Source of the DNA: Actinoplanes sp. N902-109
GTDB lineage: Bacteria; Actinomycetota; Actinomycetes; Mycobacteriales; Micromonosporaceae
DNA: 64,000 nucleotides
Assembly (NCBI RefSeq): GCF_000389965.1
Contig: NC_021191.1
Span: 2,915,501 to 2,979,500 of the forward strand
Reading direction: 5' to 3'
In this document: one piece after another, positions 7,771 to 17,234 of the stretch
Position numbering within the stretch: the stretch's first letter is position 1
How the letters are laid out: the number at the start of each line of letters is the position of its first letter
Made by a program: the position numbers and the translations under genes
The notes under the pieces: model-generated
Database searches by the model: none
Seen by the model: only the letters and a program-made list of their open reading frames with translations
Told to the model about the DNA's origin: nothing

Positions 7771-8210
7771 GTCCTCGCGTCTGCTGGGACGCCCGCTACA
7801 CCGGGTCGACGCTTCGGCAGAACGCCATAGCCATCAAGTACCTTGAGGGCGTCATAACGCGCGCGGCACGGCTCCGGCTCTGAACAGCCTGTACAGAGTC
7901 CGCTGGGGGTAACAGCCAGGTGCTGATACAACTGTGTTTCTGCTTGATCGATCCGGATGCGGGCGGCCTGACTGAGGTAGATGCTGTTGATCGCATTTGG
8001 CCCGCAGGCTAACGACGCTGCCGCCGCGCGCGATGGCTTTATCTGATCCCGTGCGGGGAGATGAGGGGGAGCGGACCGCTCCGGTTCAGACGCCGACGGG
8101 CGCGGGGGAAAGGCGTCCACCAGACTACTGAAGATGGGCGTTGGTTCCTCCTCGCACACCTCTTCGAGCATGAACTCCTCCAGTCGATCGCGACCATTAC
8201 GATTGCTCAT
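7716..8210 (-). CDS. Hypothetical protein with Cys pair motif
   Basis: The 164-aa frame starts at 8210, overlapping the end of the HTH gene before it by 14 bases. The N-terminal half is low complexity (Pro, Glu, Ser rich). The C-terminal half has a protein-like helical segment (IRIDQAETQLYQHLAVTP) and CTGCSEPEPCRARYDAL, a possible metal-binding or redox cysteine cluster. No family recognised; the pattern is reminiscent of short actinobacterial element proteins. It overlaps the 3' end of the convergent regulator gene, so one of the two C-termini may be shorter than annotated elsewhere. Confidence 0.65.
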   Translation of the reverse strand: MSNRNGRDRLEEFMLEEVCEEEPTPIFSSLVDAFPPRPSASEPERSAPPHLPARDQIKPSRAAAASLACGPNAINSIYLSQAARIRIDQAETQLYQHLAVTPSGLCTGCSEPEPCRARYDALKVLDGYGVLPKRRPGVAGVPADARTQTFAGFAASHTRLNDAR

Positions 8211-8502
8211 TCATGAGCGTGGCCATTAACTTCATGAACGGGCATTTGTGACACGTCTTCGCTTCCGCCTTTTCTCGCTGCTTCCGTTTACCGTCAAGCC
8301 AATTTCTAACATCATTTTCCAGCCACACTTTTCCGGACAGAAGCTCAGCGACAGGCTCGGGAAAGTCGTCTCGTTGCGTGACTTGGTAAACGCGAGATCG
8401 GCTAACGTCGAGCATTAGTCTTATTTCGTGAGCCCCGACGAGGTTCACTGGCTCAGGAGCCGGTTCATTCTGCGAATGGGGCTCGGGTAATTTGTCTGTC
8501 AT
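8197..8502 (-). CDS. AlpA/excisionase-like HTH protein
   Basis: A 101-aa protein starting at 8502, where GGGGAA precedes the ATG; an in-frame start at 8595 would add 31 unsupported residues. The core VNLVGAHEIRLMLDVSRSRVYQVT, then DDFPEPVAEL and KVWLENDVRNWLD, is the winged-helix pattern of AlpA/MerR-like excisionases and element regulators. The tail has CHKC. In this setting it could be the excision directionality factor for the serine recombinase. Fold assignment good, role inferred. Confidence 0.78.
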   Translation of the reverse strand: MTDKLPEPHSQNEPAPEPVNLVGAHEIRLMLDVSRSRVYQVTQRDDFPEPVAELLSGKVWLENDVRNWLDGKRKQREKAEAKTCHKCPFMKLMATLMNEQS

Positions 8503-8640
8503 CGGTTTCCCCAGAGGTAGTGACCGCCCAGCCGCCCGGAGTGAGTCGCGGACGGCCGGGGCCTTGCGTCGGCCGCCATGTGGAGCGCCTGCCATACGTA
8601 AGCGGCTGCCGATGACGTTGCCGGTGAGTACGCGGCAGGC

Positions 8641-8680
8641 CTACCGCGAGTGCTGGGACGTCTCGTCACATCTCGACGTC
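8641..8680. repeat. 40-bp repeat, copy A
   Basis: This 40-base stretch matches 22313-22352 at about 33 positions, with GACGTCTCGTCACAT identical. Copy B lies at the broken edge of the truncated TraB gene. It may be a relic of shared AICE sequence or a recombination border. Confidence 0.5.
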
Positions 8681-8835
8681 ATGAGCCGTCCGAAGCCGCG
8701 CAGATTGTCCGGCGCCCTGGGCGCCACGGCGGATCTTCGGCCAAGTGCTGCCCGGCGGTGGTGAGCCGAGCGATTACGCACTTAGGACGGCACGTTTCAT
8801 CGACGTTCTTGGGACTGCCACTGCATGGTTGTCAA

Positions 8836-9078
8836 ATGCCACCCCATGCTCAGGCGTACGCGAACATAGTCAAGGCGATCCGCACGCTGAGCGAGCTGGC
8901 GCAAGAGACCGGCACTCAGATCAACGCGGCGCAGCAGGACTACGCCAAGACGGATGCTGCTGCGGCGGCCCGCTTGGACGCCGGCTATCCAGGGGCGAAG
9001 GACGCAGCCGCGTTGCACGCCACGTTGTCGCAGGGGCGACCCGATCTGCAGGGAACGTCATCCGGGACGCAACCCTGA
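8836..9078 (+). pseudogene. Possible relic of EspC-like type VII secretion-associated protein
   Basis: An 80-residue frame from ATG 8836 contains YANIVKAIRTLSELAQETG and QQDYAKTDAAAAARLD. Two helices ending in an A..Y..TD..AA pattern are typical of small ESX/EspC-like substrates and of N-terminal trafficking domains on type VII toxins. It lacks the usual beginning and end and is followed by non-coding sequence, so it looks truncated, perhaps by the nearby IS481 insertion. Similarity is from memory of the family pattern only. Confidence 0.35.
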
Positions 9079-9253
9079 GCGGACAGAAGCGCGTCAACGA
9101 ACTCTTCAAGCGGGTGCTTGAAAGACTGTTGGGCCGGCACGGCAGGGTCGGAGTCCACGCCCTGGCATGACGTCTTCGAACTTCAGACGGGTGGCGGTGC
9201 GTTGGTACTCCAAACGCCATCCGAGCCGCCCAGTCGACTGTGCGGCTGGAGTA

Positions 9254-10246
9254 CTAGGTGTACTGACCCGTGAGGTTGGGGACGCGGCTCGCGGGTGGTT
9301 GGCCGTTGAGTGCGGTGTGTCCGCGGTGGTGATTGTAGGTGTGTAGCCAGTCGGGCAGGGCTTCGCGGCGTTCGGTTTCGGTGCGGTAGGGGCGTGCGTA
9401 TGCCCATTCGTCGAGCATGGTGCGGTTGTAGCGCTCGACTTTCCCGTTGGTCTGTGGCCGGTAGGGGCGGGTGCGTTTGTGTTTGATCCCGGTTGTGGTG
9501 AGGGCGTCGCGCCACAGCTGGGATCGGTAACAGGAGCCGTTGTCGGTCAGTACCCGGGTGATGGTGATGCCGTGGCTGGCGAACCAGGCGTGGGCGCGTT
9601 GCCAGAACGCGGTGGCGGTTTCTTTGGTTTCGTCGGGCAGGATCTCGGTGTAGGCCAGGCGGGAGTGGTCGTCGATGGCGTTGTGCAGGTAGTGGTAGCC
9701 GAGTTGGGGTTCGCCGCGGCGGACGCGTTTGACGCCGGGCATGGCCGAGCGGTTGCGGGTGCCGGCATGCCGGCCCACGACGCGGTGCCCGCCGCCGTCG
9801 GGGATGTTGCCGAGTTTCTTGATGTCGACGTGGATCAGGTCGCCGGGCTTGTCGTGTTCGTAGCGGCGGACCGGGTGACCGGTGGCGCGGTCGAGGTGAG
9901 TAAGACGGGCGAGGCGGTAGCGGGTCAGGACGCGGTGCACGGTGGCCGGGTTCAATCCGAGCAGGTAGGCGATGCGGGCGGGTCCCCAGCGGCGCAGGGC
10001 GCGGACTTTGATGATCCGGCGTTCGGTGCGGGTCGGTGTTCGTGCGGGGCTGTGGTGCGGGCGTGAGGATCGGTCGTGCATGCCGGCCGGGCCTTGGCTG
10101 CGGTAGCGCTCAGCCCAGCGTTTCGCCGTGGTCGGTGAGACCTGGAAGCGTTCCGCGGCCCGGCGCAGCGGCCACCCGTCCTCGACCACGCAACGGGCCA
10201 GGCGCAGCCTGCCGGTCTCGGACAGGGGTGCATTACGGTGGGGCAT
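9254..10246 (-). CDS. IS481-family transposase
   Basis: The 330-aa protein from MPHRNAPLSETGRLRLAR has an N-terminal HTH (AAERFQVSPTTAKRWAERYR) and a DDE integrase core: DLIHVDIKKLG, YLHNAIDDHSRLAY and LTDNGSCYRS, with the final Glu in QTNGKVERYNRT. All catalytic blocks are intact, so it should be active. An in-frame upstream ATG at 10288 is less likely because of the family's usual start. The stop codon TAG lies in the flanking ACTAGG duplication, outside the element itself. Confidence 0.95.
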   Translation of the reverse strand: MPHRNAPLSETGRLRLARCVVEDGWPLRRAAERFQVSPTTAKRWAERYRSQGPAGMHDRSSRPHHSPARTPTRTERRIIKVRALRRWGPARIAYLLGLNPATVHRVLTRYRLARLTHLDRATGHPVRRYEHDKPGDLIHVDIKKLGNIPDGGGHRVVGRHAGTRNRSAMPGVKRVRRGEPQLGYHYLHNAIDDHSRLAYTEILPDETKETATAFWQRAHAWFASHGITITRVLTDNGSCYRSQLWRDALTTTGIKHKRTRPYRPQTNGKVERYNRTMLDEWAYARPYRTETERREALPDWLHTYNHHRGHTALNGQPPASRVPNLTGQYT

Positions 10247-10350
10247 GAGGGCCTCCGCAGGTTCGGGGTAGGACGTCGCAATCCACACCGAACCCGAAGG
10301 CCCTCACCTATTCCAAGATCTCCCCGTCACCAACGTCCGTGGTCAGTACA
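9259..10350. mobile_element. IS481-family insertion sequence, 1092 bp, with 6-bp target duplication
   Basis: The ends are TGTACTGACC... at 9259 and its inverted partner at 10350; over 26 bases the terminal repeats match at 21. ACTAGG flanks both sides (9253-9258 and 10351-10356) as a target-site duplication. The insertion is recent by the perfect duplication. The target lies at the stop codon of the large NTPase gene, whose TAG is regenerated inside the duplication. Confidence 0.92.
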
Positions 10351-10351
10351 A

Positions 10352-13300
10352 CTAGGTCAGCAGATCGTCAATATCAGCGAGCAGCGGCTCGTTATGGAAG
10401 GTGCGGACGGGCGCGCTGAGCGACTGCGCATTCTCGACGACGACGCCGGGATACAGCGAAGCGAGGGAGGGCAGCGCGATCTCCCAGGGCGCGATAACTA
10501 GAGCCGCGCCGAGAAACCTGCCTGACGAGGGTCGTCCCATTGCTGATGCGAGCGTTGCCAGTGCGAGCGCTTGTTGATTCTTGTCCTCGAGGCTAGTCGC
10601 GCACTGCTCGCCGGCCTGGACATAGCGTCCAGCCTCGGCCGCGCGCCCGGACTCGGCCATTAGACGGACCATGCTGGCGAGGGCTTTCACACGCTCCGGC
10701 CTGTTGCCGATCGATCCGGCCACCCGCTCGGCATGCGGCAGCCTACCCTCACTGGCCAGCAGTTCGGTCAGCCAGGCCAAGGCGGTGGCTCGCTTCGTGT
10801 CGTCTTTAATGGTAAGCGCGATCCGCTCGGCATCAAACGCCTCACCGGCCCGGGCCAGGGATTGGACGAGCCAGGCCAGCACGTCGTCCCGCTGGCCTGG
10901 AATCGGGATGGCACGGGCGACCTCTTCCGCGGCGTCAGCCTCGGAACGGGCACGTGGTATGTCCCCGCCTCGGGCAAGGCACTGAGCTAGCGTTGCGAGG
11001 GCTTTCGTTCGCATGTACGGGTCGCCGAGTGACGACGTCAACGCCTTCGCACCTTGGGCCAGCGCGAGGGCATCGGCTTGCTTTCCGGCACAGGCCAGAG
11101 ACTGCGCCGCAAGCGCTAAAGTCCGTGCACGTTCGTACGTGTCATCGAGCTTGTCGGAGATCCGCTCGACGCGTCTCGCCAACAGCTGGGCTCGATCCGC
11201 ATCGCCCTCGGCGGCAGTAGTCTCCGCGAGGACGGCCAAGATCTGCGCACGTTCGTAGAGGTCTTCGATGCCACCCGCGAGCCGTTCGGCCCCGGCAAGA
11301 TCCCCGGATCGGATGAGTAAAGACGACAGCTCGACGCGGGTCCGCTCACGCAGGTAGTCGCTGCCGAGAAGCTTCATAATCCCTTCCGCACGCGACGCAC
11401 CGGCCGTTCCCGCGGCTGGTATGACTAGACGCGCAAGCGTCAGTTCGTATTTGTAGGGATCGCCGATTGAACGGACGATGCGTACCGCCTCGGACGTTCT
11501 TCCGGTACGCGCCAGCTGCAGCGCGAGCTGCGCCATGACTTCAGCATGGTCGTAAGGGTCAGCGATCGACTTAGCGATGGTCTCGGCCGTCGTGGCGAGA
11601 GACTCGGCTCGCAGGGTTTCGCCTGCCTCGTGGAGCGAGCGCGCCAGCGTCGCCGTCGTCAGCGCCTCGTCGGCCGGATCCGTAATTGCGCGGGCAGCGC
11701 TCTCGGCCTCCTCTGCGAAGTGCTGAGCACGATCGAAAAGTCCCGCGTCCGCCAGCGCTTGCGCCAGCGATGTCAGCGCGCGGGCCCGGTCGCTCAGCTT
11801 CGGACAGGACGACGCCAGCCGTGCGGCCGCGTGGAAGGCACCTCCTTGAACCAATGCCGGTACCAGTTCGAGTCGCACCCGGCTGATCGCGGGCTCCCCG
11901 AGAGCCCGCATAGCCTCCATCGCCCGATCCGTATAACCCCGTTTCGCAAGGGCCACGGCGATCTTGCCCCAGGCTGAATCACGCTGAAGGTGATCGACGA
12001 TCGAGTGGATCATTTTCTGGGCAGCGGGCATCTCGTGCATCAGCACCAGAGCAACCGCCAGTTCGCTGCGCACCCGGTCACGCACCGGGGAGCGTGTAAT
12101 CTCGGCGACCACCACTTCCGCCTGTTCGAAGTCCCGTAGATTAATTAAGACCCGCGCCAGCCGTTTGGGCGCTTCCTGCTCTTGATCGAGACGCAGATGG
12201 GTGCTGCTGAGAAGGGTTTGAGCCGCAGCGGTGTATTCCTTTGCTCTGGCCACATCTCCAAGGTCCGCGAAAGCCTGAGCCACCTCGATGAGGGAGAGGA
12301 TTTCGTTGTGAGAGTCGGCGATGTCATCAACCAATGCTGCCGCCTCAAGCACGGTCGTACGCGCGCGCTCAAGGTTTCCAACCTTCGCGCATCCCAACGC
12401 TACCTGCAACATTGCCTGGGTGCGCTGGTAAGGGTCGTCGAGACGGGCGAGCACCGCCGTGGCATCTGCGTGGACAATCTCCTGCAGCGATGTGACTCGC
12501 AGTAGTTCCGACTTCATGTTGACGACGCACTTGATGGCCTGGTCCACGTCTCCCGCGAGCATCGACTGACGCGCCAAGCGGCTTAGAGGCTCGTCTCGAG
12601 CGGCTTCCTCGACCTCGCGGAGAAGGTCATGGGCTCGCTGCAGATCGCCCAGTCGCGCGTACAGGTCGATGACGGCCGTGATAGCCCGGTTCCGCTCTGA
12701 TCGGCTCTCCACCGCCAGAGCAGTCTCGAGGGCAGCATCGGCCAGCAAACGGGCCTGTTCTTCATCGCCGGACATGTCGGCTTGGGCAATCGATGCCGAC
12801 GTCCTCGAGACCGCGCCGGTAAAGACTTGGGCGATTCGTCGAGCTTGGTCCGCCTCGGCAGCGCTTACCACGGCGACGAGCGCCCTCTCCCGATCGCCCA
12901 GATCGCTGATCTCCTGGGAAAGCCGCTCAGCCTCGTCCAGATTCTTTTTTGCGGCGAGCGCTTCGACGAGGCCAAGGATGGCCACTCGCCGGTCGGAGGG
13001 AGCGGTGATGCCTTGGGCCAGCGCCTGTGCACGCGTCGGCTGTCCGATTTTTACCCAGACTGCGGGAAGCTGCACCGGAATGTTGCGATTTCGAATTTGG
13101 ATGCGACTGCGGTGATTCGCGAGCCGAAGTAGATGACTTAACTCGGCTTCGCCGACGTCGCCCCTCTCCAGCAGCAGATTTTGCGCCGCGGTGATCTCTG
13201 CCAGCGAAGTCGTGTCCCCGCCGGTCATGTCGAGCATTCGATCGTGGCGTGCTGTGTCGGTGGCCAGCGCGAGCACCTGCCCGAGGGTCCCGGTCGCCTG

Positions 13301-14428
13301 GACGAGAGGGAAGTAACCGCGCATCAGATACTCCGGCGTGGTGACGGGCCAGCCAAGGTCTCGATAGCGGGCGGCCCAGGCGTGGATGCGTTCCCGATAG
13401 CGGCGCAAGCGGTCGGCGCCAAGCCGGTCGACAGCGAGACGTTGCAGTTCCTCGTGGCCGAGCACATAGACCGTGGTGGGCTTCCAGCGCCCGTTGCGCG
13501 GAGTGAAGGTACGCGCCGGCACCGAGTCCAAATAGTCGGCGATTTCGACTCTTGATGATAGAGATAGCTCCGCCAGGTCGTCGCCGGAAAGGCCGCCACC
13601 GGCCGCGGTGAGGAAGCCGAGCAGATTTTGCTCTGCGTCACGGCCACCGATCAGGCGCTTCAACTCGCGTTGCGCACCGTCCCGAAGTACAGCAGCGTGC
13701 GGCGAGGCGACCAGCTCACGAATGATCGATATGTCCCGCAACTGATGGCAGTCCGGAACGTCGGTGGGAATCGGCGGATTAGGGCGTCCCGCCACCACGA
13801 CACGCATGCCGGCGACGGGACGCTCGGGTAGTAGCGCGGCGATGCTGTATGCGTCATCGCCGCTAGTCACGCCCTGATCCTCATCGAGGCCGTCAACGGC
13901 GAGAACCAACCGTTGGCCACGGTCCCGGCAGAACTTCGCCGCGCGTACCAGCATGTTGGTCAGATGCGACTCCCGGGTCGCATCGCTGAGCAGAGCTGGC
14001 AGGGGTTCCCCGAGTAACTCGGCTAGTTGCTCGATCAAGACCTCGGCGAACGCGACACGGTCGCTCTGCCCTGCCCAGCGCGCAGTGACGAAGAACGGGA
14101 CCACCTGGATCCCGTCCGGAGGATTTAGCACAAACCACGACATCAGGGCTGACTTTCCGGCCCAAGCGGCCGCTCTCCACCACAGGTACGAAGGCGCCGG
14201 GTCGGCCGCCGTGCAGAAGCGCGCCAATTCGTTGTACTCAGCGTCGCGCTCCAGCAACCGATCCGGAGCGATCTGCCGCACGCGGTCGAGGTAGCCGGAA
14301 CGCGCTTTGATCCGCTCGCCGGTTTGAACCGTGAGCTCCCGGACGTATCCGGAAACTGCGATGCCACCGTCCTCCGCGGTCGCGTCGCCGGTGTCCCGAA
14401 CCAGGTCGTTCGGCTTGCGCAGGATCAT
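10352..14428 (-). CDS. STAND/NACHT-like NTPase with long helical-repeat C-terminus
   Basis: The start at 14428 is preferred because the open frame above it overlaps the preceding gene; this gives 1358 aa. Residues 9-27 carry VRDTGDATAEDGGIAVSG, the same motif as in the membrane protein just upstream. The NTPase core has a Walker A variant AAAWAGKSAL (GKS at 91-93, first Gly replaced by Ala) and Walker B LVLAVDGLDED near 180. From about residue 460 to the end there are some twenty TPR-like helical hairpins with a recurring DPYxRAxALxxLAxxLAxxG pattern, a likely sensing arm. STAND NTPases are signal-triggered oligomerising switches, many of them antiphage. It probably shares an operon with the 14457 gene (28-base gap). 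An IS481 sits exactly at its stop codon. Defence role is inferred from architecture. Confidence 0.82.
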   Translation of the reverse strand: MILRKPNDLVRDTGDATAEDGGIAVSGYVRELTVQTGERIKARSGYLDRVRQIAPDRLLERDAEYNELARFCTAADPAPSYLWWRAAAWAGKSALMSWFVLNPPDGIQVVPFFVTARWAGQSDRVAFAEVLIEQLAELLGEPLPALLSDATRESHLTNMLVRAAKFCRDRGQRLVLAVDGLDEDQGVTSGDDAYSIAALLPERPVAGMRVVVAGRPNPPIPTDVPDCHQLRDISIIRELVASPHAAVLRDGAQRELKRLIGGRDAEQNLLGFLTAAGGGLSGDDLAELSLSSRVEIADYLDSVPARTFTPRNGRWKPTTVYVLGHEELQRLAVDRLGADRLRRYRERIHAWAARYRDLGWPVTTPEYLMRGYFPLVQATGTLGQVLALATDTARHDRMLDMTGGDTTSLAEITAAQNLLLERGDVGEAELSHLLRLANHRSRIQIRNRNIPVQLPAVWVKIGQPTRAQALAQGITAPSDRRVAILGLVEALAAKKNLDEAERLSQEISDLGDRERALVAVVSAAEADQARRIAQVFTGAVSRTSASIAQADMSGDEEQARLLADAALETALAVESRSERNRAITAVIDLYARLGDLQRAHDLLREVEEAARDEPLSRLARQSMLAGDVDQAIKCVVNMKSELLRVTSLQEIVHADATAVLARLDDPYQRTQAMLQVALGCAKVGNLERARTTVLEAAALVDDIADSHNEILSLIEVAQAFADLGDVARAKEYTAAAQTLLSSTHLRLDQEQEAPKRLARVLINLRDFEQAEVVVAEITRSPVRDRVRSELAVALVLMHEMPAAQKMIHSIVDHLQRDSAWGKIAVALAKRGYTDRAMEAMRALGEPAISRVRLELVPALVQGGAFHAAARLASSCPKLSDRARALTSLAQALADAGLFDRAQHFAEEAESAARAITDPADEALTTATLARSLHEAGETLRAESLATTAETIAKSIADPYDHAEVMAQLALQLARTGRTSEAVRIVRSIGDPYKYELTLARLVIPAAGTAGASRAEGIMKLLGSDYLRERTRVELSSLLIRSGDLAGAERLAGGIEDLYERAQILAVLAETTAAEGDADRAQLLARRVERISDKLDDTYERARTLALAAQSLACAGKQADALALAQGAKALTSSLGDPYMRTKALATLAQCLARGGDIPRARSEADAAEEVARAIPIPGQRDDVLAWLVQSLARAGEAFDAERIALTIKDDTKRATALAWLTELLASEGRLPHAERVAGSIGNRPERVKALASMVRLMAESGRAAEAGRYVQAGEQCATSLEDKNQQALALATLASAMGRPSSGRFLGAALVIAPWEIALPSLASLYPGVVVENAQSLSAPVRTFHNEPLLADIDDLLT

Positions 14429-14456
14429 CGCGACTCGCTCGTCGCCGCGAGCGCGT

Positions 14457-14822
14457 TCAGTGATCCTCGCCGGTGACCGCATGGCCTCCAGCCTTCGCCG
14501 TCGCGTCGCCGGTGCGGTCCACGAACATCCGAGACCTCGCTCCGCGGGAACCGCTGACCGCGACGCTGCCAGCGCCGGCGGCTGAGGCATTCCCGGTGCG
14601 GGTTACCTGCCCGCGACCACTGGTGCTGGTCGTGGTCTGCCGCAACGCTAGCCACCCGAGTACCACTCCGGTCGCCGCGAGGGCGACTGACACAAACATG
14701 CCGATCAGTGAGGTCCACTTCTCCGCACGGTCCAGCCCTTGACCGACGAGGAAGGCGATGCTTCCCGCCATTCCAACTAGCCCGACGCACGCTGCCAAGA
14801 TCACCCTGAGTGTCCGTCCCAC
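14457..14822 (-). CDS. Small two-helix membrane protein with duplicated Gly/Ala motif
   Basis: The 121-aa protein starts at a GTG at 14822. Two transmembrane helices lie at about residues 5-28 and 38-60, followed by a cytosolic tail with two copies of a motif: TRTGNASAAGAGSVAVSG (74-91) and DRTGDATAKAGGHAVTG (102-118). The same motif opens the NTPase encoded 28 bases downstream. A membrane effector and a STAND protein sharing a short Gly/Ala/Asn motif is the layout of bacterial amyloid-signalling pairs, where the NTPase templates aggregation of the effector. Membrane disruption as output is an inference. No clear ribosome-binding site is seen before the GTG. Confidence 0.75.
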   Translation of the reverse strand: MGRTLRVILAACVGLVGMAGSIAFLVGQGLDRAEKWTSLIGMFVSVALAATGVVLGWLALRQTTTSTSGRGQVTRTGNASAAGAGSVAVSGSRGARSRMFVDRTGDATAKAGGHAVTGEDH

Positions 14823-15212
14823 CTATACATCATGACAGCCGGGCTGGCGTGACGTCTGTAGCGTTACCTCGCTTCCTCGATGACTCGGATGCGAACTGGC
14901 CAGGTCGGCAACGTGCATGGAAGCCGCCGACACCATGAACGCTTCCCCCGACTGCGGACGGGTGCAGCCCCGCATCAACGTCGCACTGTTGATCACGCCG
15001 CGTTCTATCAATCATGTCGGGCAGCACGGAAGGGCGTCAAACGGCATCGAGCTAAATTGAAGCGCGAAGCTGGCAGGGGTCCGACGGTCATGCGAAAGAC
15101 GCAAACTCTCCAGAAACGAGCACGGTGGGCCTACCGCCCGTGTCGGTCCTCGGACACGGTATTTCCACACGATCCATGAGATCTACTCGCGTTATTGTTG
15201 GTCCCCGTCGTT
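14823..15212. other. Intergenic region without a convincing gene
   Basis: About 390 bases between the membrane-protein start and the recombinase stop. Short frames on both strands lack ribosome-binding sites and protein-like composition. It should hold the promoter of the two-gene operon reading left and the terminator of the recombinase; a weak hairpin (CCCCG...CGGGG) lies at 15203-15221. Confidence 0.5.
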
Positions 15213-16676
15213 CTAGGCGGGGATTTCTGCTTGCAGGGCGGCGGGCAGGTGCGCCGCCCTGAGCGCAATGCTGGCGTCGTCGGTCTCGACGATCCAGCCA
15301 TCATGATCACCGACCAGGATCATGCCGTGCCGCCGCAGTTCATCGCCGACTCCTGCGGGACTTCCCTGCCGCAGCCGCGGATGGACTCGGACGAGCGCCG
15401 AGTTGCGCTGCAACGCCTCTATCAGCTGGTCCTCGCGGCAGTAGAGGATGTGCGGCCGGCCTTGACCGACGGACCGGGCGCTGTTACGGCCGTGCCGGCA
15501 GCGATACCCGGCCCGGCCGTGCGTCCAGTGCGCATCCAGAGCGCGGCCACACATGCCGCAGAACACCAACCCGGTCAGCGCATAGCGGCGCACCGTGCCG
15601 TCCGCCGCCGCCGGCGCCGTGTGGATCTGTTGGACGGCGACGAAGTCGGCTTCGCTCACCAAGGCTTCGTGGGCCGGTCGCGCCGATATAGCCCACTGCG
15701 CCCCAACGCTCCACCGCTGGATGCCAGTCTGTCGGGTGAGACCGTCGAGGGCTTCAAGGTCGTCGTGCTCGGTGTGCTGCCGGTTCCACACCTGTCGGCC
15801 GGTGTAACGCGGATTGGCCAGGATCGCCGCGACGGTGGTCAGCATCCATCCGGCGCCACTGCGATGCGGGTTTCGGGCCTGGTCGACGCGCGACGGACAC
15901 GGCAGGCGGCGGTCGTTGAGCTCACGCGCGATCCGAGCGACGCTGCGACCGGCGAGCCGCTCGGCGAAAATCCGCCGCACCGTGGGCGCAGTCGCGGGAT
16001 CAGGCTCGAGGCGGTGCAGCCGCCGACCCCACGCGGCGTGAGCCCGATTCGGATGCGGCCCGGCATCAACCAGTCGGTAGCCGTACGGTGGACGCCCGCC
16101 AAGGTGGCGTCCTTGCACCTCAGTCTGCGCGCGCATCGCCACGATCACCCGGTATCGGGCCTTGGCGACCTCCTGCTGCGAACGCACCCCAAGAAGATCA
16201 AGCAGCGCCAACTGCCGGGGACTGTCGAAGTCCACCGGCCCGTAGGTCTCCGGCAGCCACAACGCGACGTCGCACTGGCGCAGGACTGGGGCCAACTCGT
16301 TGAGCTGGCGGCCCTGGAACGCCCGCTCGTATTCGCCGACCACCACAGCGTCGAATGCGCGGTCTTCCGCCGGCATATCGCGTAGCAAGCGTGCCGCCTC
16401 CGGCCGGTCCGGCCATGATGTTCGCCGAGACACGCCGTCGTCGAAGTACTTGCTGACGATGCGGCCACGTCCGGCAATCAGTTCGGTGGCGGCGCAGAGC
16501 TGCCAATGCTCAGACGAGCCGTGGTCCTGGTGATCGGTGGTCGAGATGCGGCCGTAGAACGCGAACCGCAGACCAGCGGGTTCGCGGCGGAAGCATCGTG
16601 GGCCCGTTTTTCGCTCAGCCGCTGCCCACTCTGCGAGCAGACCGCTCGCGGCCTGTGACACGAGGCGAATCGCCAT
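15213..16676 (-). CDS. Second large serine recombinase
   Basis: The 487-aa protein starts at 16676, preceded by GAGG at six bases. It carries the resolvase motif LRFAFYGRISTTDHQDHG with the nucleophile at Ser45, the recombinase domain (LGGRPPYGYRLVDAGPHPN, NPRYTGRQVWNRQ) and a zinc ribbon (FCGMCGRALDAHW, YRC). It resembles the recombinase at 1-1529 but is clearly diverged and shorter at the C-terminus, lacking a long coiled coil. It may be the integrase of the segment holding the NTPase/membrane pair. All catalytic parts appear intact. Confidence 0.92.
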   Translation of the reverse strand: MAIRLVSQAASGLLAEWAAAERKTGPRCFRREPAGLRFAFYGRISTTDHQDHGSSEHWQLCAATELIAGRGRIVSKYFDDGVSRRTSWPDRPEAARLLRDMPAEDRAFDAVVVGEYERAFQGRQLNELAPVLRQCDVALWLPETYGPVDFDSPRQLALLDLLGVRSQQEVAKARYRVIVAMRAQTEVQGRHLGGRPPYGYRLVDAGPHPNRAHAAWGRRLHRLEPDPATAPTVRRIFAERLAGRSVARIARELNDRRLPCPSRVDQARNPHRSGAGWMLTTVAAILANPRYTGRQVWNRQHTEHDDLEALDGLTRQTGIQRWSVGAQWAISARPAHEALVSEADFVAVQQIHTAPAAADGTVRRYALTGLVFCGMCGRALDAHWTHGRAGYRCRHGRNSARSVGQGRPHILYCREDQLIEALQRNSALVRVHPRLRQGSPAGVGDELRRHGMILVGDHDGWIVETDDASIALRAAHLPAALQAEIPA

Positions 16677-17234
16677 AATGACCTCGCAACGACGGAATCC
16701 AACCGCCTACGCACAACGCTAGACGCACCGACACGGCACAGGCAGGTCCCCTCACCCGACCGGGTGCCGCGCCGCGCGATATTGGTAGGTGAAGCCCAAG
16801 ATCGTCGTTACCGCTCCCGCGGCCGTGGCCTGTCGCTGCTGGCGTCGGCGAAAGGGTACGGGGGGCGGAGCAGCGACTCACTAGCCGGAGGAGTTGAACA
16901 CGCGGTCGTGGATGTCAGGCGCCTCTCAAGCGGACGCTTAAGTGCCTGTCTCGCTACTTTTCAAGATCGTGTTAGAGCCAGATCCGTGGGTGCGTCACTA
17001 GTAGCGCACTGCGGCGACCCACCGTCACCGCATGTCATTCCGTGAACCGCTTTGTACTGTTAGGCAGAACATGGCGACGGATTGCGCCTCGGTCATTTTG
17101 GCACAGTTGCGGCCTGGCCTGCCGACCACAAGTCTTGCTTGTCGCGCTGGCCGCCGGCCGGGGCGTACGCGCAGACCCACAAGGCCGGACCATCGGAACC
17201 CAGAGTTGTGAACTATCAACATGGGGGTTTTTCG
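16677..17234. other. Intergenic region, no gene seen
   Basis: Roughly 560 bases upstream of both the recombinase (left) and a secreted protein (right). Only short frames with no start context were found. A tRNA or clear attachment repeat was looked for and not seen. It must contain the promoters for both divergent genes. Confidence 0.5.

Noticed and set aside
15203..15221. Rho-independent terminator after the second recombinase
   Set aside because: Stem of only five bases that includes the stop codon and no T-run; mentioned only as a weak hairpin.
15195..16385. 396-codon plus-strand frame opposite the second serine recombinase
   Set aside because: Composition is shadow-like and the opposite strand has a full recombinase with intact motifs.
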